Assembly: GCA_020846515.1 (NCBI GenBank)
Contig: JADLDX010000376.1
Location: forward strand, 1 to 11,126
Direction of reading: 5' to 3'
Source: Pirellulaceae bacterium
GTDB taxonomy: Bacteria > Planctomycetota > Planctomycetia > Pirellulales > Pirellulaceae
Length of the DNA stretch: 11,126 bases
The translations under genes and the position numbers were made by a program. Numbering within the stretch: the first letter of the stretch is position 1; each line of letters starts with the position of its first letter. Below, in pieces: positions 1-8,573 of this stretch. The notes below the pieces were generated by a model, which saw nothing but the letters and a program-made list of their open reading frames with translations, made no database searches and was not told the origin of the DNA.

Positions 1-1
1 A

Positions 2-3000
2 GCGGCGCAGTACGGCTGGCAATTGTTCGAACTGCATGACCAGCCTGAACAACGTCTGGTAACGCTCCAGCGATTGTTGCCATGGCACACGACCATGGGC
101 ACTCTCGACCAGTTGGATAAGTTGCTCGATAGCGTTTGGCGGCGACGCGATCTGGTGCATGAATATCGCGTATGGCAATGTCTGATGGCCATCCAGCGAT
201 CACAACATGAAAAAGCGGAAACCTTGTTGTTGGCCTTGTCCAAACGACCGGCGACGCGTGCCTTTGCGTTGGAGCAACTGATAAAACTGGCCGACGTTCG
301 CGGCCAATCAGACCGCAGATTGGAGTGGCGTTTGCAGTTGCTGGCCGTGGATCCACAGACGATTAACTTTCAAGAACTGGCAGAGTGTCTGATCTCGGCA
401 AAAAACAGTCAACGTGACGAAGCTGTTTTGAGTCGAACCCTCTTGGGGCTGAAGTCGCCGCAGCGTCTGGCATTGCTGGACGAAGTGCTGCATAAGGGTG
501 AGTTCAGTCTGGTTCTCGATTTGATCGCGGCCTTTCCGCCCGAAGAACGTGCCGCCTGGCCGGTGGCCATACGTCAATTGCATGCGACCTCCAGTATTCA
601 ATGGACTACCAGTGACGCATCACAGCCCGCGCAATGGGAGCGTGTGTGTCATCAGTTGTCTGCTCAATCGTTTGGCTTATCAGCAACGACCAACGAGACG
701 CAACTGATCGAAACGGTACTTGATGGCCGTGTGATCGTACAAAATTACCTGTTCGAGCGACTGCTACAGCGCGAAGGCTTTCCACTGACGACGGCGTTTC
801 ATATTGCTGCTGGTCGTTGTCAATCGCCCGTGCATGCCTATCAATTGGCACTGGCCATCGAACTGGACCATGTGCTGGAAGCCAGTCAGCGCCGAAGTCT
901 GTTGCAGCGTCATCGTGAACTAGCCTTGGCGCAAAGCGATGCACGCGAGGCAGCCACGCGACTATTTTGTCTTACCTTGGTATCTGCTTGGGAACTAGAA
1001 CTGCCTAAAGCCAAGGTACCAGGATCTTCGGCTCGCGTGCCCATGCCAGGCCGGCGGCCGAGTAACCAGCCACAGAATCCCCAGCAGCTGAGCAATCAGC
1101 AGCAAGCACAAGCTGCTTTGCTTCGTAAGCAAATGCAGCGCGTTCGACAAACCAGTGTCGGACCGCAGCTGGTGCAACGTTTACAGGCGATCAGTCGCTC
1201 TCTGGAGCCCGTGGTTCTGGAAATGCAGGATGTGGCCAATCGAGGCGATGGATTGGCAGCCTTGCTCAGTTTTTGGATCGAAGCGGGTAAAGAAAACTCG
1301 CAACGCTTTCAAGGCACAGGAGCTTTGCCCACGGCCGCGCGCGAGATGGCCATGCGCCATTGGCGATGCCTCGGGAGTTACGCGCGTTATGCACCGCTGG
1401 AGGTTGTCTGTGAATTAGTCGTCGCGCAGTACGGCTGTGGGCAATCGGATTCTGGACGTGAAATCTTCGGTTCACTATGCCAGGTATTGGACAGCGAAGA
1501 GGCCTTTCGGCAGTTGCTCTCGGTGGCCTTGAGTGTTCAGGACGAAAGCCTCACAGATACGCTGGTGAAGTCCGCCTTCGATCGTAAATTTGAGATTAGT
1601 TCTCTTGTCGGCAATGCCTTAACCTCAAGAGCTTTGTCGAAGCTGGCTCCTGAATCTGTGTTGCATCTGCTGGACCGTAGTTGGCACAGCGAAGTTGTGT
1701 CCGGGAAACGTCAATTAAAAATGCTGACGTTGCTAAACGATCAAGCCACTCCTGAGTGGATGATTCGGTTACCTGTTTCAACGCTGCGATTCCAAGCCAC
1801 CAATCTGTTTACACATCACGATCTAGGCGCGATGCGCGCGCTGATCAGCCAATCAAGAACCACCGATGCGCGCTTGAGGCTGTTGACGGAGATTCGCCGA
1901 CTGGGTGATCAACCGGCGGACTCAGATTTGCAGTTGACGCGGCGTTTGGCCGGGTGCGCACTCCATGAATTACTCGAGCAAGACACGCAGGCCGATCAGT
2001 TTCTCGATCAGTCTTTGCCACAGGCTAGTCGGGGGCCAGCCGGCTGGTTGAGGGCGTTATGGTTGGACACTTTGGGCAAAAGAGATGCTGCTATAAGCGA
2101 ACTGGTGGCCGTCTTGTCCGCTGGAAAATCAAAGTCCACCTCGGGGCACGTCGCCGTCGACGCGCAGGCATCAGAACGACTAGCGGTCTTGCTCTTAGAA
2201 TGGTCGATCGCGTCCCATAACCCATCTGCTCGCATCGCGGCTATCGAGCACCTGAAGGCATCGACTGCTGATCTCACGCCCTATACACCTCTGATTGCAA
2301 CTCTGCTGGACAAGAACCTGCTGGCAGAATGCGAACTGCTATTGGATGACTTTTCAGTATTTGTTCCTCCAAGCTATCTGCCAAGTTACGAGGTGTACCG
2401 GAAGGTGGTAGCTAAGGATGAACGTCTACTGCCCCAGAACGATGCCTGGCCTTCGATCAGGCAGGATCTCGAACGCTCGCTGCTGCTGATTGAGCTGATG
2501 TCGAAACAATTGGCGGCTGGCGATATCGACACTGGTTTTCGGTTGGCCAAACGCATTCTGTCCTCTGCTCAACGCGCTGCCGAGTATGCCGAAGTAAATA
2601 CCGATGAAGCCTTGCTACGGTTGTTTCAATCGCAAATCCATGATCGAAGCTTGCGTTTGTCGTTTCTGATCGGTGTGGGCAAACAGTTGTTGGTCACCGG
2701 TTCGTCGGCAGAACGTTTGCAGATGGCATGCATGCTGCGGCGCGAAGGCGAAGGCACATTGTCTCAATCGTTGATGGATCTGGTGGATAATCATGAATTA
2801 TCCAGTGCTCAGCTCATGAAGCGGGCCATTTATGAGATGGACTGCGACCAGGTTGACCAGGCGGTGGTGACCGTAATCCAGGCGCTCGATGGACACCCTG
2901 AATTAATGGATGCCACCATCGGACAATTCCCAATACAAATTGAAATGGTCGGTGTTCAATTGGCCAATGCGTTGCAGCAGCACCCTGCCCTGGCTGCGGC

Positions 3001-6000
3001 AGTGGGCGATGAAACGCTGCAGAAGTTGTTACCACACATTGAAAATGCATTGCCCCAGTTCGAATCGTTACTGTTGATGTGGGCCAAAAATCCTAATCAT
3101 CAGCGGTTCGATTTAATCCAACTCATGTGGGAAAAGTTGACCGATGAACCCGAGTTGGCTCGCGCGGTCCTGGAACAGATGCTTCAAGCGGGCGGGATCA
3201 ACGAGTTACTTTTGCTGCAGGCGTTGGAACCACCTCGCGTGAACCGCTCGCGATTGCCAGGCACTGCACCGCAGGCCCCACGAATGCCTACGACCGTTCT
3301 GTTTTATCCGCGGTTCCGGCCGCCCACCTTGGAACGGTTTCAAAGCCAGCTGATCGAAATCTGCCAACGTCGCCCTGACGATTTCGTCTGCCAATTGTTT
3401 CTCTTGATGCATGCCATCCAAACCAAGCAACATACTTTGGTCAGTCAGCAGGTCACTAGGCTCGCAGCCTTGCCGCTAGTGGAACGCTCCGCGGATGTGG
3501 CTCGCGCTCGGTTGCTCAAGCTGGTCGCGAACCCAAGGATCAGTACCAGTGGATCGGGTGTCCCTGGGGCGGGTACCAGTGATTTAGATGCCGCTGTGTT
3601 GGGTACCCATGGTAATCAGGGGATTCATGGTGCCGCCGCAGGTTTGCAGTCTGTTGAGGCGACCGCGTTGCTGGAAGTCGCCCTGAACTATGCGTTGCCT
3701 CATGATCAGAGCCTGACGGACTCCGTGCGAGATATGCTGATGTTGCAGTACGCCATGCAAGGCGAGGCCGAAAAGTTGCTTGAGCAATTGCAAATGAAGC
3801 TACCTCCAGTGCTCACATCTAACCACCGCTCGCTGCTGTCAGACAGCCAAGTGGCAACGACTTTGCGCAATAGTTCAGTACAAACGATCACTACCTATTC
3901 AGCAATTGTGCCCAGGCAGGTGGTGTTGGCCATGCAACATCCCAAGCTAACTTGGGCTCGCAGTCTCCTGCTGACCCGAGCGGCTCAACTGGAACAGCAG
4001 CCCAAGCGTCAGTCGTCGATCTATACGGCCTGGCGGCCAACCGACATGGCTGTTCGTGAGTCGCTGGTTAGGCTGGATAACGAACTCATCGATCAGTACT
4101 TCGTCCTAGCCTCAGAGGCGCTGATGCGTGCGGATTGGCATCCCAACCAGATGACTGCTTGGCATAAAAGCGTCCTACCGATGTTGGTGCATGTCGCACC
4201 ATGGGAATTGGAGTCGGTTTCATTGCTCGACACCATCTGGCCGCGCAACCTGGCCGATTCTGTAGACCAGTTGCCTGCAGACCAGTTACCCGCAGATAAA
4301 TTGCTTGCAGACCAGTTGCCTGCAGACTTGTTGGCGCAACTGCGTGAGAGGTTACATGGCCAGATTACCGATGTCGGCACGCTCGGACGCTGGCAGACGC
4401 TGGGCTGGTGTCACCTGGCCATGCGTTTGGGCGATGAAGATTTATCCAACGCGCTGCTTGATCGCCTGTTGATGTTGGCCAATCAAAAGTTGCCAGGCCA
4501 GACAACCACAAGCCCAACAGTTATAAGTCCAACAGTCCCAAGCCCAACAGTTCCAAATTCAACAGTTACAAGCCAGGCAATAACAAGCCAGACGTTGACC
4601 AGTGGTGCAGTGGCTATCACACCTGAAACACAATGGCGGTTGGCGTTGTGGACCGTGGCCACATTGCCCAGCGATGTGGTTGGCTTGGATGCGAAGCGTT
4701 TTCAGTTGGCCGAGGTCGCCAGAAACGCCGCCCAAAGTTCCAGGAACTTACGTTTGGCGTCGGCCATCGGGCTTACGCAACTGGCGTGGATCGATCAGGC
4801 ATCGCCCGAACTCGCCAATGCGCTGCAAGTGGCGCTCAATATGCAGCTCGACGAAAGCTTGAGCCTGAACAACGTCGAATTTGCCAGCAATTGGTCCAAA
4901 AGGGCTCAAATTGATTCCGGTATGGCTGTGGTAAAGAGCCTCGTCAAGAGTCGTCAGTTCGCGTTGGCCATCGACACACTCGAGCGGCTGGTTAGCAGCC
5001 AGCACGTGGCGGCGCGGGCGCAAGGATTTTTGGGGATCATGCCCCGAGCGAATTTGACAAGTCAATTGCTTGATAAACCCTATGACTTGGCTGACGAAGT
5101 GCGGGCTATGGTTGACAGCGGTATCGAGCCTCGGCGGTTGCAGTTGCTGCTCGAGAAGGCCCTGGTCGCCCGACTTTCGGTGAAGGGCATGCCTGCTGGG
5201 CAGTTAGGCCCATGGGTAGAGCCCAGGCCGTTCAAACTGCCCACGGACAACCAGCCACCGGAGGCCGCAATACTTCCGACCAATCTGATCAGTGAGTTGT
5301 TGCGTTTGGCCATTTCGAATCATGAGCTCGCCGAACTGAAACGCCGCGCGACTCAGGCCGCTGAGGCTGGGGCAGCCAACACCAGCGTTTTAAGCCTGCT
5401 GTGCTTGATTGCAGTTCATGAATCAGATCTGCCTGAGGCCGTGAATCGATACGAACAACTGCTCATGCAGAACGCTCACAGCGAAAGCGAATTCGCCCGA
5501 CAACTTAGGGAGCAAAACGGCATCCGCGCCATGTTTGAGCTAGACGCGGACATAGCTCGGTTGAGCATCGTGAACGCATTGCATAAACAGCCGCTGGAGC
5601 CTTACGCACTTAAGTTTAGTTTGCTAGTGCTAAACGATCCCACGAAACAGCGCCAATGTGACCATTGGTCGAACTTGTTGATGCGTCAACTAAGCCTGGC
5701 CATCGACCAGCCTACCACAAGCGAGTTGTTCCAGTTGTGCGATTGGCTGCGGAGTCCAGCGTTTGAGCTGCGAACCACCCTGCGCGATCGTCAACTACTA
5801 CGCAGTCAACTGGCGCTGACTTACTTAGAGAAGGGTTATGTTGATCACAGTATTTGGGCGTATGGTCGTTTGATCGATGCCCAAACCCCCATCAGTCCTT
5901 TGGAAGAGGATGCCTATCGCATCGAACTTTTCCGAGTGTTGCCCACACTGCCTGCGGCGGAGCAAGCGGCCATTCTTAAGAGATGTTTCCTCAACTCGGC

Positions 6001-7846
6001 GGCCAATCAGTTTCCGTGGCTGACACATGACCTGACGCCCGAGGTCGAGCCCGTGGCAGCTCGATTTGATGGGCAAGCCCAGGGGCGCGGTTTGATCAAT
6101 CAGGCAGCGATAACCCAACGCAAGACGATTAGTCTGGCCACATGGATTGTCGATGTGGCTCGCCAGCATACCCAACAGCAAGCAGTCTTGGATGTTCTGG
6201 AGTCACAACGCATTCATTGGACAACCATGGGCCAAGCTTGGGGGGCCGCAGTGATTGCTATCCAACTCGACGAATCACTGACGCCCGCAGAACTCAGCCA
6301 GTGGCTAAGCGAGTCTCGTCAAGCCAGCGACATGCCGGTCATGCACGCCTTGCTGGAGGCCTGCCAAACACAAACGGCCCAAAATCAGGCAGCCCAAAAT
6401 CAGGCAGCCCAAAATCTGGCGGCCCAAAATCTGGCGGCTCTGCGGGCGGTGGTCACTGAGCGGGTATTCAATCTCGGTCATCTGGATATTGTCAGCGCCG
6501 CCACAGCCCAGCCCGCTCCACTAAACCTCAAGCATTGGCTAGCGGTCAACGAACCCCAACCACCCAAACAAGCAACCAGTGGGCCAACGAGTGAGCCCAA
6601 GGCGGTTCAGGAACGTGAGCCGGCGCACAGCCAAGCTGGTATCAACGCGGCTCGTCCCAACGTATCCACGTCAAGCTCGCATATGCCAACGCAGCGTGGG
6701 CGTCACGTTTGGTCCTTGAACGAAGAAAATGAAGTGACAGCGCTTCCCAGCCGCACAGCCTCTTATTTGATATTGCGTTATCCATTGGCCGAAGGCTGCG
6801 AATTCACGGTCAACGCAGAACAAGTTTCAGGTGAGAAGTTTGGCATCGGTTACGGCGGACTAACGGTTGCTCAACATGCCAACCCAGGCCGCGCACGTTA
6901 CTTGGGAACCAATGCCCGTTCATTCAACGCGGAGGCTGAGGAATTTTCGCTGGACCAGCCCAACGCGGCTCTCAAAGTAACGATCGGCCCAAATAGCTGT
7001 CAGCTCGAATATCCTGGTGGACGTTTGGAGGAGACCATCGTTCCCTCTTCATCCATTCTCTACTTGTTCAATCAAGGACCGGGTACTGCTCGCTATCGAG
7101 AATTTAAGCTGAGTCACACTGCGCAGAATGAACTACAATTCCTCCCGCAAATGCAGCTCTTCGATCCTCAGTTACGGTTATGGCGTGACATGTTGGGGGG
7201 CACGTCGTTGCCTAAGCTCTGGTTGTCTAATGATGATCCTCGCCAAACGCTGGACCAACCTGGCAGTACGACATGTCAAGTGAATGACGGCGTCCTGAGT
7301 TTTCGAGGCCCGCTCGACTCTGCCGTGAACTCTGCCATGCCCCCTGATTTTTCCGCCATTGAGTTCTTGCGCCCGTTGGTGGCTGAGGAAAGTGTGGAAT
7401 ATGAGTTTTATCATACTGCCGGCAGCGCTAGTGTCGTGCCCGTCCTTGGCCGCCTGGCCTTTCGTCTACATGCGACCAGTGCGAGTCTGCAATGGTTGAC
7501 CACTCCCGAGGAAAGAACCTGGTTATCGATTAAGAGTACCGGCCAGGTAGAACTTGATCCTCAAGAACGGCTGGCAGACCCCGCGCTGCAAGCCAACGCA
7601 TGGAACAAAGTCAGAGTTCTGCGTGAAGCAAACAGCCAGGTCCTGGTGGAACTGAATGGGCAACCGATCGTTCGAACTGAACTGCCACCAAGAGCAGTTT
7701 ACCAATTCGGTTTGATGTATTGCCCCGATAGCCAAAGTCAGGCAGCGCAGGGCCAACCCATCCAACCAGGCCTCGTGCGCCGTGGCACGCTGACAGGTCC
7801 TTGGCTACCAAAACTGAGCAGCCATCAATTAATGGAACGCGACTGA
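2..7846 (+). CDS. Giant helical-repeat protein with DUF1583-like C-terminus (5' partial)
   Basis: The reading frame is open from base 2 to the TGA at 7844-7846. The first start-like codon (TTG at 23) is not credible because in-frame protein-like sequence continues to the left edge, so the true start and any signal peptide are missing. Residue numbers here count from base 23. Residues 1 to about 2100 are almost entirely amphipathic helices rich in Leu, Ala and Gln, as in TPR-like solenoids, broken by linkers near 335-360 (Gln/Pro-rich), 1173-1210 (Gly-rich), 1415-1439, 1496-1530, 2119-2138 and 2175-2225. From about 2228 the sequence becomes beta-rich. The segment from about 2384 to the end (with phrases such as LGRLAFRL, NKVRVL, LNGQPI and a final TGPWLPKL) resembles the planctomycete DUF1583 C-terminal domain, perhaps a lectin/LamG-like sandwich. 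The family has no established function; a scaffold role is inference. Confidence is high for the gene, moderate for the domain name. Confidence 0.93.
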   Translation, partial: AAQYGWQLFELHDQPEQRLVTLQRLLPWHTTMGTLDQLDKLLDSVWRRRDLVHEYRVWQCLMAIQRSQHEKAETLLLALSKRPATRAFALEQLIKLADVRGQSDRRLEWRLQLLAVDPQTINFQELAECLISAKNSQRDEAVLSRTLLGLKSPQRLALLDEVLHKGEFSLVLDLIAAFPPEERAAWPVAIRQLHATSSIQWTTSDASQPAQWERVCHQLSAQSFGLSATTNETQLIETVLDGRVIVQNYLFERLLQREGFPLTTAFHIAAGRCQSPVHAYQLALAIELDHVLEASQRRSLLQRHRELALAQSDAREAATRLFCLTLVSAWELELPKAKVPGSSARVPMPGRRPSNQPQNPQQLSNQQQAQAALLRKQMQRVRQTSVGPQLVQRLQAISRSLEPVVLEMQDVANRGDGLAALLSFWIEAGKENSQRFQGTGALPTAAREMAMRHWRCLGSYARYAPLEVVCELVVAQYGCGQSDSGREIFGSLCQVLDSEEAFRQLLSVALSVQDESLTDTLVKSAFDRKFEISSLVGNALTSRALSKLAPESVLHLLDRSWHSEVVSGKRQLKMLTLLNDQATPEWMIRLPVSTLRFQATNLFTHHDLGAMRALISQSRTTDARLRLLTEIRRLGDQPADSDLQLTRRLAGCALHELLEQDTQADQFLDQSLPQASRGPAGWLRALWLDTLGKRDAAISELVAVLSAGKSKSTSGHVAVDAQASERLAVLLLEWSIASHNPSARIAAIEHLKASTADLTPYTPLIATLLDKNLLAECELLLDDFSVFVPPSYLPSYEVYRKVVAKDERLLPQNDAWPSIRQDLERSLLLIELMSKQLAAGDIDTGFRLAKRILSSAQRAAEYAEVNTDEALLRLFQSQIHDRSLRLSFLIGVGKQLLVTGSSAERLQMACMLRREGEGTLSQSLMDLVDNHELSSAQLMKRAIYEMDCDQVDQAVVTVIQALDGHPELMDATIGQFPIQIEMVGVQLANALQQHPALAAAVGDETLQKLLPHIENALPQFESLLLMWAKNPNHQRFDLIQLMWEKLTDEPELARAVLEQMLQAGGINELLLLQALEPPRVNRSRLPGTAPQAPRMPTTVLFYPRFRPPTLERFQSQLIEICQRRPDDFVCQLFLLMHAIQTKQHTLVSQQVTRLAALPLVERSADVARARLLKLVANPRISTSGSGVPGAGTSDLDAAVLGTHGNQGIHGAAAGLQSVEATALLEVALNYALPHDQSLTDSVRDMLMLQYAMQGEAEKLLEQLQMKLPPVLTSNHRSLLSDSQVATTLRNSSVQTITTYSAIVPRQVVLAMQHPKLTWARSLLLTRAAQLEQQPKRQSSIYTAWRPTDMAVRESLVRLDNELIDQYFVLASEALMRADWHPNQMTAWHKSVLPMLVHVAPWELESVSLLDTIWPRNLADSVDQLPADQLPADKLLADQLPADLLAQLRERLHGQITDVGTLGRWQTLGWCHLAMRLGDEDLSNALLDRLLMLANQKLPGQTTTSPTVISPTVPSPTVPNSTVTSQAITSQTLTSGAVAITPETQWRLALWTVATLPSDVVGLDAKRFQLAEVARNAAQSSRNLRLASAIGLTQLAWIDQASPELANALQVALNMQLDESLSLNNVEFASNWSKRAQIDSGMAVVKSLVKSRQFALAIDTLERLVSSQHVAARAQGFLGIMPRANLTSQLLDKPYDLADEVRAMVDSGIEPRRLQLLLEKALVARLSVKGMPAGQLGPWVEPRPFKLPTDNQPPEAAILPTNLISELLRLAISNHELAELKRRATQAAEAGAANTSVLSLLCLIAVHESDLPEAVNRYEQLLMQNAHSESEFARQLREQNGIRAMFELDADIARLSIVNALHKQPLEPYALKFSLLVLNDPTKQRQCDHWSNLLMRQLSLAIDQPTTSELFQLCDWLRSPAFELRTTLRDRQLLRSQLALTYLEKGYVDHSIWAYGRLIDAQTPISPLEEDAYRIELFRVLPTLPAAEQAAILKRCFLNSAANQFPWLTHDLTPEVEPVAARFDGQAQGRGLINQAAITQRKTISLATWIVDVARQHTQQQAVLDVLESQRIHWTTMGQAWGAAVIAIQLDESLTPAELSQWLSESRQASDMPVMHALLEACQTQTAQNQAAQNQAAQNLAAQNLAALRAVVTERVFNLGHLDIVSAATAQPAPLNLKHWLAVNEPQPPKQATSGPTSEPKAVQEREPAHSQAGINAARPNVSTSSSHMPTQRGRHVWSLNEENEVTALPSRTASYLILRYPLAEGCEFTVNAEQVSGEKFGIGYGGLTVAQHANPGRARYLGTNARSFNAEAEEFSLDQPNAALKVTIGPNSCQLEYPGGRLEETIVPSSSILYLFNQGPGTARYREFKLSHTAQNELQFLPQMQLFDPQLRLWRDMLGGTSLPKLWLSNDDPRQTLDQPGSTTCQVNDGVLSFRGPLDSAVNSAMPPDFSAIEFLRPLVAEESVEYEFYHTAGSASVVPVLGRLAFRLHATSASLQWLTTPEERTWLSIKSTGQVELDPQERLADPALQANAWNKVRVLREANSQVLVELNGQPIVRTELPPRAVYQFGLMYCPDSQSQAAQGQPIQPGLVRRGTLTGPWLPKLSSHQLMERD
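4265..4339 (+). repeat. 15-bp tandem repeat, five units (LPADQ pentapeptides)
   Basis: Five consecutive 15-bp units lie in frame inside the giant gene. Units 1 and 4 (4265-4279 and 4310-4324) are identical, GACCAGTTGCCTGCA. Unit 2 differs at two positions, unit 3 is more diverged and unit 5 is degenerate. They encode residues 1415-1439 as DQLPA, DQLPA, DKLLA, DQLPA, DLLAQ. They sit between two helical blocks and probably form a flexible or helical spacer. The near-identity at DNA level suggests recent slippage duplication. Confidence 0.9.
4508..4612 (+). repeat. 15-bp tandem repeat, seven units (TSPTV-type pentapeptides)
   Basis: Seven in-frame 15-bp units encode residues 1496-1530 as TSPTV, ISPTV, PSPTV, PNSTV, TSQAI, TSQTL, TSGAV. 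The first four units share an ACAGTY end; the last three have diverged. The Ser/Thr/Pro-rich product is expected to be an extended linker between helical blocks. It starts about 170 bp downstream of the LPADQ repeat. Confidence 0.88.
6377..6436 (+). repeat. 15-bp tandem repeat, four units (AQNQA/AQNLA pentapeptides)
   Basis: Four in-frame units of GCCCAAAATCAGGCA or the variant GCCCAAAATCTGGCG encode residues 2119-2138 as AQNQA, AQNQA, AQNLA, AQNLA. Units 1 and 2 are identical, and units 3 and 4 differ only at one end position from each other. The Ala/Gln/Leu composition could extend the flanking helix rather than form an unstructured linker. This is the third independent 15-bp array in the same gene. 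Confidence 0.9.
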
Positions 7847-7858
7847 TGGAACGCGACT
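7831..7858 (+). repeat. 14-bp tandem duplication over the stop codon of the giant gene
   Basis: The 13-mer ATGGAACGCGACT occurs at 7832-7844 and again at 7846-7858, with a 14-bp period. The first copy encodes the terminal MERD of the giant protein and is followed by TGA; the second copy is followed by TAA. The duplication therefore leaves the protein end unchanged and is probably neutral slippage. Confidence 0.85.
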
Positions 7859-7869
7859 AAAGGCAGGCG

Positions 7870-8274
7870 TTACGGTTGGGGTTGCTGCTGCCTGGGATTA
7901 CTGCCGCCAGGGAGACTAAGTACTAACATGAGCATGCTCATGGCCCAGGCCGCAGGCCACAACTGCGTCAGCGAAAAGTGCTCCGTAGGCAACTGCGGCT
8001 CTGGCTTGGTTGCGACAGGCATGTGCAATAACGTCCAGCCTTCCGACGTTCTCCGCCAGCCATCGTCCTCTACGGTTGCTTCGACAGACTGTGCGTGAAC
8101 AGATGTTGCATGGACAGGCACGTGCGTGGATGGAGTCTGAGACAGATTATCTTCGCCGCCTAGCCAATTGGTAGCCAGCCAGTGCATGCTGGCCCAGTGC
8201 GTTATCAAGATCACCGCCACGATGAAAGCCAGTTTGAGAGTCGATCGTTTTTGATCAATGGAGCTATGTATCAC
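7870..8274 (-). CDS. Small putative membrane protein, two hydrophobic segments, WRRTxxGW motif
   Basis: This 134-residue protein is not one I can name. The start is GTG at 8274, because an in-frame TGA lies two codons upstream and the first membrane segment would be lost from any later start. Residues about 14-35 form a hydrophobic helix after a short basic N-terminus (DQKR), and about 104-122 form a second hydrophobic stretch before a polar Gln/Pro-rich tail. Between them is a polar loop with several His residues and the motif DGWRRTSEGW at 71-80. Small planctomycete proteins with a similar WRRT-x2-GW core are known to me only as an impression, not a named family. The gene converges on the giant gene with a 23-bp gap, and it is divergent from the methyltransferase. 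No good Shine-Dalgarno site is visible. Uninterrupted frame, membrane segments and strand layout argue for a real gene; function is unknown. Confidence 0.65.
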   Translation of the reverse strand: MIHSSIDQKRSTLKLAFIVAVILITHWASMHWLATNWLGGEDNLSQTPSTHVPVHATSVHAQSVEATVEDDGWRRTSEGWTLLHMPVATKPEPQLPTEHFSLTQLWPAAWAMSMLMLVLSLPGGSNPRQQQPQP

Positions 8275-8313
8275 TGGTCATATTCCAAGAGTATCCCTGT
8301 CACTCTGATCTGC

Positions 8314-8340
8314 AGCGGTAGGGTGCTAGCTCTCCGGTAC
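8314..8340 (+). repeat. AGCGGTAGG-headed repeat unit 1
   Basis: This unit begins AGCGGTAGG, carries the palindrome GCTAGC in its centre and ends with CTCCGGTAC. A second unit with the same nine-base head and a similar CTCC...TAC tail starts 48 bp downstream. Comparable GCTAGC-centred dispersed repeats occur, in my recollection, in Rhodopirellula-type genomes, but that is not shown here. Confidence 0.4.
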
Positions 8341-8361
8341 CCACAAACAAGCTGATTTGTA

Positions 8362-8386
8362 AGCGGTAGGCACGCCCTCCCATTAC
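8362..8386 (+). repeat. AGCGGTAGG-headed repeat unit 2
   Basis: This unit shares AGCGGTAGG exactly with unit 1 and ends CTCCCATTAC against CTCCGGTAC. The middle is shorter and different, with CACGCC in place of the GCTAGC core. The pair could be a diverged dispersed repeat or a chance resemblance. Confidence 0.35.
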
Positions 8387-8480
8387 GCCACAGCTCAAGC
8401 AGCCCAGGGGCCAATCCAGCTCAAACCCACTCGTGTTTGCGCTTCAAGTCCTTGGTAGTAAGTGAGTTAAGGTGAATTTG

Positions 8481-8570
8481 ATGGCGTCACTGCGGCGTGG
8501 GCTGGTGGTGTTTAAGCAACATGGTCGATCGCCTCTTTGTCGCGTATCATCAACGCGTGGCGAAAAGTAA
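8481..8570 (+). CDS. Possible 29-residue upstream ORF ahead of the methyltransferase
   Basis: An ATG at 8481 follows AAGGTG (8469-8474) with a 6-base gap, and opens a frame of 29 codons that stops with TAA at 8568-8570, three bases before the GTG start of the methyltransferase. It lies in the same reading frame as that gene. The product is basic (seven Arg/Lys) with no recognisable domain. It might be a leader peptide whose translation couples to the methyltransferase, or the remnant of a longer N-terminus cut by a stop codon. It may equally be chance, so confidence is low. Confidence 0.22.
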   Translation: MASLRRGLVVFKQHGRSPLCRVSSTRGEK

Positions 8571-8573
8571 ACA

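Larger units (their letters stand above)
8275..8573. other. Divergent intergenic region between membrane protein and methyltransferase
   Basis: These roughly 300 bases must hold the promoters for two divergent genes, but I see no convincing -35/-10 pair for either. They contain two related AGCGGTAGG-headed repeat units (8314-8340 and 8362-8386), an imperfect dyad ACAAA...TTTGT (8343-8360) between them, a possible small ORF (8481-8570) and a 5-bp inverted repeat CGCGT/ACGCG with a 7-base loop (8541-8557). No tRNA-like or riboswitch-like structure was found by eye. Confidence 0.6.

Noticed and set aside
4748..6181. Minus-strand ORFs of about 77-118 codons inside the giant gene
   Set aside because: They are antisense to a strongly supported helical-repeat protein and show no domain or start signals.
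8275..8573. tRNA or small structured RNA in the intergenic region
   Set aside because: No T-loop consensus, acceptor stem or long paired arms could be found by eye; only short imperfect dyads are present.
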